Shown in pieces: positions 43,488-51,568 of a stretch of 60,176 bases of DNA. Each line of letters opens with the position of its first letter. Position 1 is the stretch's first letter. The notes under the pieces were generated by a model. The model did no database searches. It worked only from the letters and a program-made list of their open reading frames with translations, and was not told the origin of the DNA. Both the position numbers and the translations under genes were made by a program. The stretch lies in assembly GCF_016918935.1 (NCBI RefSeq), contig NZ_JAFFOB010000011.1:1-60176 (forward strand), in the 5' to 3' direction. This stretch comes from Roseitranquillus sediminis. GTDB taxonomy: Bacteria; Pseudomonadota; Alphaproteobacteria; Rhodobacterales; Rhodobacteraceae.

Positions 43488-43719
43488 CTTTTGTTTAATC
43501 TTCTTCTAACGGTCGTTAGCGATCCGTCAAGCATAGACTTTCGGTCACGCTGGCGAGCCGCACGATTCATCACGCACACCCAAGAAAGATGGACACTGCG
43601 CAGGCTCTACCGGAGAGTGGGCGTCGGTGGAGTAACCAATCGGAGTACCCATTCTTGGCAGAATGTGTCCGTAAAATTCAACCTGGGGTAGATATCCTCG
43701 CCGTCGGAGTGTCGCCGCG

Positions 43720-44946
43720 ATGATCAAGCGAATCGCACCCATCTTCGCCCTGCTCCTCGGCCTCATGGGCATGTTATCCACAGCCAATGCGGTACGGCAT
43801 GCGCCGGCTTTCGCTGAAGGATTGCGAATCGAGGGGCTTGCCGGCAGCACGCGAACCGAGAATCGCGCCGCGATGTACACCCGGTCGGATTACCTGATGC
43901 AGACCGGCGCCGGGTTCGTGAATGCGGATGCCTACTCCTTCGCGACGATCGAGGCGCCGGACGAGATCGCGTCGCCCGAGGTCGTGGCCGAACGCGCTCG
44001 CCGTGGGGCCGAGCTTCTGACCGAGGCGGTGTCGCGCGACCCGTCCAATGCCCACACCTGGTTCGTCTATGCCCAAGCACTGGCGGCGACGGGCAGACCG
44101 GAGGCGGCATTCGCCGCACTTGGTCGCAGCCGGGCGCTCAGCCCGACGATGCCGCGTCTGGCCTATCTGCGCAGCTGGGTGCTGTGGGGGCTCCTGCAGG
44201 GAGCGGAGTTCCTCCCGATGGAGGCGTCGAGGCTTTCAGGCTATCGCGAGATCTATGCCGCCGAGCGGGACCTGGCGCGCACCGCCACGCCGGAGGAGCA
44301 CCTGCCGCCACCGCTGGCCGCCGCGGCGACGATCCCCTCTCGCGCGCCGGTCCCCGCCACGGCAGAGGCGGATCCCTTCGGCGCGATCCCGGCCACGCCC
44401 GCCCTGCCCGCGGATGCAGATCCCGAGGCCACTGCCAGTGACCTGCATCTCCTCGCACTCGACCTCGCCGTGGCCGATCCCGGTGCCGCCGCGATCGCCT
44501 TCGCACGCGCCGCCGTCCGCGGCCATGAGCGGTCGGCCTACTATCTGGGCCAGCTCTACGAGACCGCCGACGGCGTCCCCTACAACCTGCACCTTGCCCG
44601 CGCCTGGTACGCGGCCGCGTCCATGCCCGAGGAAGAGCAGCGGCTGGAGGAGGTCGCCGAACCTGCGACCGCGGCCGCGCCCACGCCGCCCCGGCTCCTG
44701 AGCGCCGCCCGCACCGGCGACGGAGCGGTCGAGCTCGTCTGGACCTCCGACGCCTCGGGCGGAGCGAGCTTCCTCGTCGAGGTCTTCGCCGAAGACGGCT
44801 CGCCCGTCGCCAGCGAGGAGCTCTCGCTCTCTGCGCTCCGTCTCGACATCCCCTCCGACCCCCTCGCCTGGCGGGTCACCGCCCTCCAGGGCGACGTCCG
44901 GGCGCCCTCGGACCTGCAGACAATTCCCGCCGCCGCCCTTCAGTGA
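43720..44946 (+). CDS. Exported TPR/Sel1-repeat protein
   Basis: The 408-residue protein has a signal peptide (MIKRIAPIFALLLGLMGMLS, cleavage after ANA), TPR-like helices (AELLTEAVSRDPSNAHTWFV, then PEAAFAALGRSRALSP) and a Sel1-like pair (GHERSAYYLGQLYETADGVP). A C-terminal segment (PRLLSAARTGDGAVELVWTS) resembles a fibronectin type III-like strand set. It faces away from the priming transferase, with a 232-base gap that should hold both promoters. Periplasmic TPR proteins often scaffold EPS machines; the role here is a guess. Confidence 0.75.
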   Translation: MIKRIAPIFALLLGLMGMLSTANAVRHAPAFAEGLRIEGLAGSTRTENRAAMYTRSDYLMQTGAGFVNADAYSFATIEAPDEIASPEVVAERARRGAELLTEAVSRDPSNAHTWFVYAQALAATGRPEAAFAALGRSRALSPTMPRLAYLRSWVLWGLLQGAEFLPMEASRLSGYREIYAAERDLARTATPEEHLPPPLAAAATIPSRAPVPATAEADPFGAIPATPALPADADPEATASDLHLLALDLAVADPGAAAIAFARAAVRGHERSAYYLGQLYETADGVPYNLHLARAWYAAASMPEEEQRLEEVAEPATAAAPTPPRLLSAARTGDGAVELVWTSDASGGASFLVEVFAEDGSPVASEELSLSALRLDIPSDPLAWRVTALQGDVRAPSDLQTIPAAALQ

Positions 44947-45107
44947 GCCGCGGGGCATCCGGCGCCGCAGGCGGCTGCATGATCGGCATGCGACCGGCGG
45001 AACCGGCTCCCACGGACAGCGGAATCTTCAGGCGGGATCGAACCTGCGCAGCTGGCGCTGCGTGTCGCGCACCAGCGTGATCCCCCTCGCCGCGCGAGAC
45101 CTCGGGA

Positions 45108-45539
45108 TCAGTTGTTGCCCCCGGCGTTCTCGGCGTTGTTGTTGAACTCCGAGTTTCCGGGCGCGTCCTGATTGCCGTTCCCGAAACCGTTGTTCTGGAA
45201 GCGCCGAGGATTGCTCGGGCTGGCGACTTGGCCGATCACGTGCTCGATGAAGGCCACCGCCTCGTCCTTGGGCAGGTTCACCAGGTGGATCTTGCAGGCG
45301 TTGAGGTAGGAGAGGCGCAAGGTCAGACCGTAGATCTCCTCGGCGAGGGCGGACTGCTCCTCCGGGCTCATCGCGTTCAGCGAGGCGCGCAACGTCTCGA
45401 TCTCATCCTCGACCTGCGAAATGCGCGCCTCGAGGACTGACATCGGATGGTGAGGATTGCCCCTGGCATGGGCCGGTGCGCTGGCGAGCGTGAGGCCCAT
45501 CGCCGCGAGCCCCAGAATGACAGAACGAAAAGCCCTCAT
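45108..45539 (-). CDS. Small exported protein with Asn/Gly-rich tail
   Basis: The 143-residue protein begins with a signal peptide (MRAFRSVILGLAAMGLTLAS, cleavage after AHA). A coiled-coil follows (MSVLEARISQVEDEIETLRA) and a low-complexity tail made mostly of Asn, Gly and Phe (about residues 112-143). I know no family. It lies between the TPR protein and the ligase on the opposite strand. The tail could stick to glycan or self-associate. Confidence 0.75.
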   Translation of the reverse strand: MRAFRSVILGLAAMGLTLASAPAHARGNPHHPMSVLEARISQVEDEIETLRASLNAMSPEEQSALAEEIYGLTLRLSYLNACKIHLVNLPKDEAVAFIEHVIGQVASPSNPRRFQNNGFGNGNQDAPGNSEFNNNAENAGGNN

Positions 45540-45733
45540 TGGAACAATCTCCCGAAGCGACGGTCTCTATGGTCTCGTTAATCAATGACCATGCATTACC
45601 ACCGCCATGCCACAGGGGCAATTCTGGTCGCGCCATCCCCTCGCGATTCCCTCGTGCTTGCCTGATAAACGTGCGAGGCGGTCGCAAGGCGCGACGAGCG
45701 TATTGAGAAAAACAACTTTAGGGAAAACGGGCC

Positions 45734-47116
45734 ATGGCTGAGACCGGAGCGCGCTTCGATGGGCCCTATGCGCGTGCGCAGGCGATCCTCGGATGGATGA
45801 CGTTGGCTCTCGTCCTGGTCTCGGTCATTCCGTATGGCGCAAATCTCGCCATCGTCTGGACAGCACTGGCGACGGCGGCCACGGGCCTCTTCATGCTGCA
45901 GCTGGTGCTGCACGTCCTGCGGCCCTCGGCGGTCGCGCTGAACCGGGCGGTGCTGCCCGGGCTCCTGTGGTTGGGGGTGCTGGCCTGGGGCTGGGTGCAG
46001 GTGGAGCTGCCGGTGCCGCAGGCCCTCGCCCACCCGGCCTGGGCGGCGGCGCCCGAAGGCGCGACGCCGCGGATCGGCGCCGATCCCGACAGCGGCCGTC
46101 ACATCCTGATGCGCCTGGCGAGCTACGCCATGATCGCCTGGATCCTGGTGGCGAGCGCGCTGGAGAGCAGCCGCGCCTGGGCTTATGTGCGCGCCGTCGC
46201 GATCTTCTCCTCGGCTCTCGCCGTCTACGGCCTCTGGGCGGGACTGACGGGACAGAACCCGATCCTCGGTCTCGACGGCGGCCGGACGGCGGTCAGCGCC
46301 ACCTTCGTCAACCGCAACTCCTACGCGACCTACGCCGCCTTCGGGATGCTGGCGAACCTTGCCGCCTATATCCACTTGGCCGGATGGAGCCGGAGCCGTG
46401 GCGGGCGGATGGCGCTGCGCGACTTTCTGGAGAGCTTCTTCGACGGCGCCTGGATCCATGTCCTCGGCACGCTCCTCTGCGCAGCGGCCGTCGTGCTCAG
46501 CGCCTCGCGGGCGGGGGGCGTCTCGGCCGTCCTCGGCCTCATCGCGCTGCTCGCCGTCCTCGGCGGCGGCCGGCGGGCCGGCAACCTGACGCTCTGGCTG
46601 GTGCTGGCGGCGATCGGCGGGTTCGTCGTCTTCGTGCTCGGCTCCGACCTCCTCGACCGGCTGATCGCGCCGGGCGGGGAGCAGCTGCGCTTTGTCGTCT
46701 ATCCCGCGATCGTGGAGCAGATCCTCCAGCGGCCATGGCTGGGACAGGGGATCGGCGCCTTCCAGGATGCCTTCCGCCCGCACCTGCCGGAGGCCGCCGC
46801 GAGGTTCGAGTGGGACATGGCCCACAACAGCTATCTGGAGAACCTCTTCGAGCTCGGCATTCCCGCCGGCGCGGTCTTCTACCTCGTGTTCGTCTGGATC
46901 GCCGCGCGGCTGCTGGTCGGACTCCGGGTCCGCGGGTCGGACCGGGCGCTACCGGCGCTGGCGCTCGCGGTCCTGGTGACGGGGGGCGTCCATGCCGTGT
47001 TCGACTTTTCGCTGCAGATGCCCGCCTCCGCGGCGCTCTTCGCCGCGATCCTCGGCATCGGTTGGGCGCAGGCCTTTCCCCGGGCCGGGCGCGCGGCCCA
47101 GGTGCCGGAGGGCTGA
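45734..47116 (+). CDS. O-antigen ligase family protein (WaaL/Wzy-type)
   Basis: The 460-residue membrane protein has about eleven hydrophobic segments. The long periplasmic loop contains TFVNRNSYATYAAFG and, later, GIGAFQDAFRPHLPEAA and the conserved H of DMAHNSYLENLFELG. This is the ligase/polymerase Wzy_C pattern. It either ligates the polymer to an acceptor or polymerises it. AGGGAAAACGGGCC precedes the ATG. Its last 168 bases overlap the VanZ-like gene on the other strand. Confidence 0.88.
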   Translation: MAETGARFDGPYARAQAILGWMTLALVLVSVIPYGANLAIVWTALATAATGLFMLQLVLHVLRPSAVALNRAVLPGLLWLGVLAWGWVQVELPVPQALAHPAWAAAPEGATPRIGADPDSGRHILMRLASYAMIAWILVASALESSRAWAYVRAVAIFSSALAVYGLWAGLTGQNPILGLDGGRTAVSATFVNRNSYATYAAFGMLANLAAYIHLAGWSRSRGGRMALRDFLESFFDGAWIHVLGTLLCAAAVVLSASRAGGVSAVLGLIALLAVLGGGRRAGNLTLWLVLAAIGGFVVFVLGSDLLDRLIAPGGEQLRFVVYPAIVEQILQRPWLGQGIGAFQDAFRPHLPEAAARFEWDMAHNSYLENLFELGIPAGAVFYLVFVWIAARLLVGLRVRGSDRALPALALAVLVTGGVHAVFDFSLQMPASAALFAAILGIGWAQAFPRAGRAAQVPEG

Positions 47117-47473
47117 GCCGAGCCTCGACGCCGCCAGGGCGATCGCCAGCCCCGCCGCCACGCCCGCGCCGTTGGCCGCCAGATCCTGCCAGCTCGCCGA
47201 GCGTCCAGGAACCGCCACCTGCCCCAGCTCCGTCCCCACCGCGAGCATCGCGGTCGCGACCGACGCCCGCCACCCCCAGAGCGCGACCAGCCCCGCCGTC
47301 AGGGCCGCGAAGACGATCACATGAGCCACCACCGGCCGCCCGCCTGGCCCCAGCCCCAGGGCGACATGCAGGTCGACCACGCCCAAGGGTTCGCGCCACT
47401 GGCTGACGTCGGGGTGCAGCGTCAGAAGCCCCACGCCCGCGATCGCGGCGAGTCCCAGGAGCGTACGGATCAC
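46949..47473 (-). CDS. VanZ-like membrane protein
   Basis: From GTG 47473 the protein reads VIRTLLGLAAIAGVGLLTLH. Four hydrophobic segments in all follow, with VVAHVIVFAALTAGLVALW and GTELGQVAVPGRSASWQDLA, which fit the VanZ-like family. The last 60 residues are charged and arise from the strand opposite the ligase end, so the true stop may simply be late. VanZ-like genes are common next to EPS ligases; function unknown. Confidence 0.65.
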   Translation of the reverse strand: MIRTLLGLAAIAGVGLLTLHPDVSQWREPLGVVDLHVALGLGPGGRPVVAHVIVFAALTAGLVALWGWRASVATAMLAVGTELGQVAVPGRSASWQDLAANGAGVAAGLAIALAASRLGSALRHLGRAPGPGKGLRPTDAEDRGEERRGGGHLQRKVEHGMDAPRHQDRERQRR

Positions 47474-47501
47474 CGGCCTGCGCGGCCGCGCCACCCTGGC
47501 C

Positions 47502-48488
47502 TCAGGCCCGCACCGCAGCAGCGTTCTCGAGGTACCAGCGGTAGGTCTCCTCAAGCCCCTCGCGCAGGTTGATCTTCGCGCGCCAGCCGAGCCGGTCCAG
47601 ACGCGAGACGTCCATCAGCTTGCGCGGCGTGCCGTCGGGCCGCGAGGGGTCGGTCGCGATCTCGCCCCGGAAGCCCGTCACCTCGGCGACCATCCGCGCC
47701 AGTTCCAGGATCGACACGTCCTCGCCCGTCCCGACATTGATGTGGCTCAGCATCGGCTCCGTCTTCGCCCTGTAAGCGGCCTGCGGCAAATCCATCACGA
47801 AGAGCGCGGCCTCGGCCATGTCGTCGACATGCAGGAACTCGCGCCGCGGCGTGCCGGTGCCCCAGATCGTCACCCGCGCCGCGCCGGCCTCGGCGGCCTC
47901 GTGGAAGCGCCGGATCAGCGCCGGCAGGACGTGGCTGTTCTCGGGGTGGAAGTTGTCCCTCGGCCCGTAGAGGTTCGTGGGCATCACCGAGCGGTAGTCG
48001 GTGCCATGGGACGCGCCGTACTGGCGGTTGTAGCTCTCGCAGAGCTTGATGCCGGCGATCTTGGCGATCGCGTAGGGCTCGTTGGTGGGCTCCAGCGGAC
48101 CGGTCAGCAGCGCGACCTCGGCCATCGGCTGGGGCACGGCGCGCGGATAGATGCAGGACGAGCCCAGGAACAGCAGCCGCCGCACCCCCGCCGCGTGGGC
48201 CTGATGGATGACGTTGGCCTCGATCATCAGGTTCTCGTAGAGAAACTCGGCCGGATAGGTGTTGTTGGCGTGGATGCCGCCAACCTTGGCGGCGGCGAGG
48301 ATCACCGCGTCGGGCCGCTCCGCCTCCATGAAGGCCGCCACGGCCCGCTGGTCGGTCAGGTCAAGCTCTGCCCGAGCGCGGGTGATCGTCTCGAGATCGG
48401 CGCCGGCCCCGCGCCGCGCCTGCAGCCGCCGTAGGATGGCGCTACCCACCAAGCCCCGGTGCCCGGCGACGAAGATGCGGTCGGTCAT
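47502..48488 (-). CDS. fcl: GDP-L-fucose synthase
   Basis: The 328-residue SDR enzyme has [14 protein letters not shown] (NADP site), [19 protein letters not shown] and the catalytic [20 protein letters not shown]. It converts GDP-4-keto-6-deoxymannose to GDP-L-fucose by epimerisation and reduction. It follows gmd on the same strand with a 182-base gap that holds no gene I can see. Together the two supply GDP-fucose for the polysaccharide. Confidence 0.95.
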   Translation of the reverse strand: MTDRIFVAGHRGLVGSAILRRLQARRGAGADLETITRARAELDLTDQRAVAAFMEAERPDAVILAAAKVGGIHANNTYPAEFLYENLMIEANVIHQAHAAGVRRLLFLGSSCIYPRAVPQPMAEVALLTGPLEPTNEPYAIAKIAGIKLCESYNRQYGASHGTDYRSVMPTNLYGPRDNFHPENSHVLPALIRRFHEAAEAGAARVTIWGTGTPRREFLHVDDMAEAALFVMDLPQAAYRAKTEPMLSHINVGTGEDVSILELARMVAEVTGFRGEIATDPSRPDGTPRKLMDVSRLDRLGWRAKINLREGLEETYRWYLENAAAVRA

Positions 48489-48670
48489 CAGTATCTCCCT
48501 GAAAACATCGCGCGGACATGGCCTGACGCTCGGCCGCGCAGCGCCCTGAAAAATCTGCGCCCCATCATGCGCAATTTCCGGCCTTCGTCACCGCCTTCCG
48601 AAGCCGAGGTCGGGGGTGGCGTCGCTCATGGCAGGCTCGCGAAAGCGAACGGGCAGCGCCCTTCGCTACC

Positions 48671-49786
48671 TCAGATCTCGAAGCTGATCGGCACGGCGTG
48701 GCCGTGCGACTTCAGGAAGGCGTGGCGCTGTGCCACGCGCAGATCTTCGGTGACCATCTCGGCACACATCTCACGAACCCCGATCTCGGGCTCCCAGCCG
48801 AGGCGCTCGCGGGCGCGCGTCGGGTCGCCGAGAAGCGTCTCGACCTCTGCGGGGCGGAAATAGCGCGGGTCGATCCGCATCACGACCTGCCCCTCGCGCA
48901 CCGCCGGCGCCCGGTCGGACGTCACCCGCGTCACGCGCGCCGTCTCCGCCGCCGCCTCGCCCTCGAACTCCAGCTCGATCCCCAGCTCCTCCGCCGTCCA
49001 GCGGATGAAGTCGCGCACCGAATGCTGGTGCCCCGTGGCGATGACGAAGTCCTCCGCCGCGTCCTGCTGCAGCATCATCCACTGCATGCGCACGTAGTCC
49101 TTTGCGTGCCCCCAGTCGCGCAGCGCGTCGATGTTGCCCATGTAGAGGCAATCCTCGAGGCCCTGCGCGATGTTGGCCATGCCGCGGGTGATCTTGCGCG
49201 TCACGAACGTCTCGCCCCGGCGCGGGCTCTCGTGGTTGAAGAGGATGCCGTTGCAGGCATAGAGCCCGTAGGCCTCGCGGTAGTTCACCGTGATCCAGTA
49301 GGCGTAGAGCTTGGCGACCGCGTAGGGGCTGCGCGGGTGGAACGGCGTCGTCTCCCGCTGCGGCACCTCCTGCACGAGGCCGTAGAGCTCGGACGTCGAG
49401 GCCTGGTAGAACCGCGTTTTCTTCTCGAGGCCGAGGAACCGGATCGCCTCCAGCAGTCGCAGCGTGCCGATCCCGTCGACGTCGGCGGTGTATTCCGGCG
49501 CCTCGAAGCTGACGGCGACGTGGCTCTGCGCCCCGAGATTGTAGACCTCGTCGGGGCGCACCTCGGCCAGGATCCGCGTCAGGTTCGAGGTGTCGGTCAG
49601 ATCGCCGTAATGGAGGATCAGCCGCGGGTCGTCGTGCGGGTCCTCGTAGATGTGGTCGATCCTCTGGGTGTTGAACAGCGAGGCTCGGCGCTTCAGCCCG
49701 TGCACCTCATATCCCTTCTCCAGCAGCAGCTCGGCAAGGTAGGAGCCGTCCTGCCCCGTCACTCCGGTGATCAACGCGCGTTTCAT
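48671..49786 (-). CDS. gmd: GDP-mannose 4,6-dehydratase
   Basis: The 371-residue SDR enzyme starts [20 protein letters not shown] and has [40 protein letters not shown] and [19 protein letters not shown], all typical of Gmd. It makes GDP-4-keto-6-deoxy-D-mannose from GDP-mannose. ATG 49786 fits the Rossmann start; a start at 49855 would add unrelated residues. The upstream region to 49975 is shared with a divergent phosphatase gene. Confidence 0.96.
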   Translation of the reverse strand: MKRALITGVTGQDGSYLAELLLEKGYEVHGLKRRASLFNTQRIDHIYEDPHDDPRLILHYGDLTDTSNLTRILAEVRPDEVYNLGAQSHVAVSFEAPEYTADVDGIGTLRLLEAIRFLGLEKKTRFYQASTSELYGLVQEVPQRETTPFHPRSPYAVAKLYAYWITVNYREAYGLYACNGILFNHESPRRGETFVTRKITRGMANIAQGLEDCLYMGNIDALRDWGHAKDYVRMQWMMLQQDAAEDFVIATGHQHSVRDFIRWTAEELGIELEFEGEAAAETARVTRVTSDRAPAVREGQVVMRIDPRYFRPAEVETLLGDPTRARERLGWEPEIGVREMCAEMVTEDLRVAQRHAFLKSHGHAVPISFEI

Positions 49787-49975
49787 GAAAATCGCTAACC
49801 TGAGAATATTCCACCAACAGCTCAGGCTTACGCACAGGAATCCCTCGCAGGTCAAGCCATCCGGAGATGATCGCCGCGCCCTCGGTTAACATGGTACAGC
49901 GGCCACCTTAGGCCGAATTCGTCGGACGGTTGCCGCGCCTAGATCAGACCCGGACAGTCATGCGAGAAGGGCCCG

Positions 49976-50770
49976 ATGTTCTCCTGGCTGCGCAAACTCT
50001 TTGCTGCGGGGCGGTCCTCCAGGTCCGTGACCCCGACGCCCGATCCCGGCCATCGCCTCTACGTCGTGGGCGACGTGCATGGACGCCACGACCTGCTCGG
50101 CGCGTTGCTGCCGCGCCTGGCAGACGATGCCTCGAGGCAGAGCGACGGTCGCGAGCCCTGGCTGGTGCTTCTGGGTGATCTTGTCGACCGAGGCGACCAC
50201 ACGCGCGAGACGCTGGAGATCGCCATGGCAGCGCAGGCGGAGTGGCCCCGCATGGTCGTCCTGCGCGGCAATCACGAGGCAGCGCTCCTGGACTTCCTGG
50301 AGCGCCCCGGAGACGGCGCCGCCTGGCTCGGCTTCGGCGGCCGTCAGACCCTCGCAAGCTATGGTGTGCCGGTGCCTGCCAGCCAACCCGAGGCAAACGA
50401 ACTCCGCGCCGCCTCGGCCGCTCTCTCCGCGGCGATGGGAGCGCATGTGGCGTTCCTCGAACGGACGGTGTCCCTCTGGCGCTCCGGCGACGTCATCTGC
50501 GCCCATGCCGGCATCGACCCGGGCCTGCCGCTCGACGCCCAACCCGAGAAGGCAACGCTCTGGGGCCGCTCCCCCTTCCTGGAGAGCGGCCCCCCTTCCG
50601 GCCTGCGCGTAGTTCACGGCCACTGGGACGACCCCGAGCCAGTCGTCACCCCTGCCCGGCTCTGCCTCGACACCGGCGCCTACTACACCGGCCGCCTCAC
50701 CGCCGCCCGCCTCGACGCCGGCACGGCGCTCATTGCGGTGGACCCGCTGGAACTGCGTGATTTGCTCTAA
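49976..50770 (+). CDS. Metallophosphoesterase of the PPP family
   Basis: The 264-residue protein carries the two-metal motifs GDVHGR, LLGDLVDRG and LRGNHEAALLD, then ICAHAGIDPGLPL and VVHGHWDDPEP. This is the serine/threonine phosphatase PPP-family arrangement. It has no membrane segment. Related phosphatases occur near EPS genes and might oppose kinases such as Wzc or the lasso kinase, but that is speculation. IS remnants begin right after its stop. Confidence 0.88.
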   Translation: MFSWLRKLFAAGRSSRSVTPTPDPGHRLYVVGDVHGRHDLLGALLPRLADDASRQSDGREPWLVLLGDLVDRGDHTRETLEIAMAAQAEWPRMVVLRGNHEAALLDFLERPGDGAAWLGFGGRQTLASYGVPVPASQPEANELRAASAALSAAMGAHVAFLERTVSLWRSGDVICAHAGIDPGLPLDAQPEKATLWGRSPFLESGPPSGLRVVHGHWDDPEPVVTPARLCLDTGAYYTGRLTAARLDAGTALIAVDPLELRDLL

Positions 50771-50773
50771 GGC

Positions 50774-51216
50774 TGCTGTGATGGTGTGGACGGCCTCGCC
50801 ACCTGATCACCTTGCTGGGTAGCGTGGTCGTCCTTTAGGGCGTCACAGTAGGAGCGAGAGATGAAGGACGTCGCAGTCGTAGGGCTCGATCTGGCGAAGA
50901 ACGTGTTCCAGGTTCACGGTGTCTACGCAGACGGCAGGTACGCGCCGCGCGCCGTCTGAGAGACCGGCTAAGCCTCCACCACGGGGTGACGCCGAGGACG
51001 CGAGAGTGGTGAGACGTGATGACGATCCGGCCGCAGCCGGGGATTGGCAAAACCCAGGGGGGTCAAAGGGCCTCGAGCCCGTTGCTGTGATCAGGGAGCC
51101 GATCCGCGGACTTCATCAAGGCCAGCGGCAATGCCGCGACGAAAGGCCGAACACATGACTGCACTCGACCGAGCGCCGCACGTTGAAGCCCCTGCGCCCG
51201 AGAGGCCGTCCACACA
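50774..51216 (+). mobile_element. Deleted IS110/IS1111-type element
   Basis: The left end carries GTGTGGACGGCCTC and the right end GAGGCCGTCCACAC, as subterminal inverted repeats. Inside remain only the first 32 codons of an IS110-type transposase (50861-50959) and a non-coding right part. The rest of the gene is deleted, so the element cannot move by itself. Confidence 0.65.
50861..50959 (+). pseudogene. Truncated IS110-family transposase
   Basis: The frame MKDVAVVGLDLAKNVFQVHG is the standard start of IS110-family transposases, with the first catalytic Asp in GLDLAKN. After 26 residues it changes into unrelated sequence and stops. GGAGCGAGAG precedes the ATG. Confidence 0.85.
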
Positions 51217-51288
51217 TGACGCCCTAAAGGACGACCACGCTACCCAGCAAGGTGATCAGGTGGCGAGGCCGTCCACACCATCACAGCA
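51217..51288. repeat. 72-bp inverted copy of 50774-50845
   Basis: This segment is the exact reverse complement of 50774-50845, the left end of the IS110-type remnant. It begins directly at the right end of that element. It is either the end of a second, inverted copy or the product of an inversion. Confidence 0.85.
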
Positions 51289-51462
51289 TGGCGGCGCGAC
51301 TTCAACACCATCAGGCCGCACTCCGCCCATGACGGACTGACCCCGGCCGCGGCGCGCAATCGCGCCGCGGCCGACCGGCTCCGATCGCCGGCAGTCTCCG
51401 CCGATCGGCCGCTACCGAAAACGCAACGAACAGGCTATGCAACCCAAGGACTCTCAGAATGA
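51289..51462 (+). pseudogene. C-terminal fragment of an IS3-type transposase (OrfB)
   Basis: The 57 codons read WRRDFNTIRPHSAHDGLTPA and continue to a stop. The motif is the end of the integrase core in IS3-type transposases. There is no start or upstream part, because the 72-bp repeat abuts it. Confidence 0.75.
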
Positions 51463-51477
51463 TCGAGGGACCGGAGG

Positions 51478-51559
51478 GGAGCAGACCACTGCCGATCCCG
51501 TGCCGCCGGCATACCTCCGCCGTCGTCGCGCCGACCGCCTGCTCGCGCAGCACGCCCAT
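51478..51559 (-). pseudogene. Fragment of an IS3-type OrfA
   Basis: On the minus strand GVLREQAVGATTAEVCRRHG resembles the helix-turn-helix of IS3-type OrfA proteins and then loses the family pattern. The fragment lies directly behind the stop of the giant beta-helix gene. Confidence 0.55.
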
Positions 51560-51568
51560 GATCGCTCC

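Noticed and set aside
44947-45107. Gene between the TPR protein and the Asn-rich protein
   Set aside because: The 161 bases contain only short frames without start signals.
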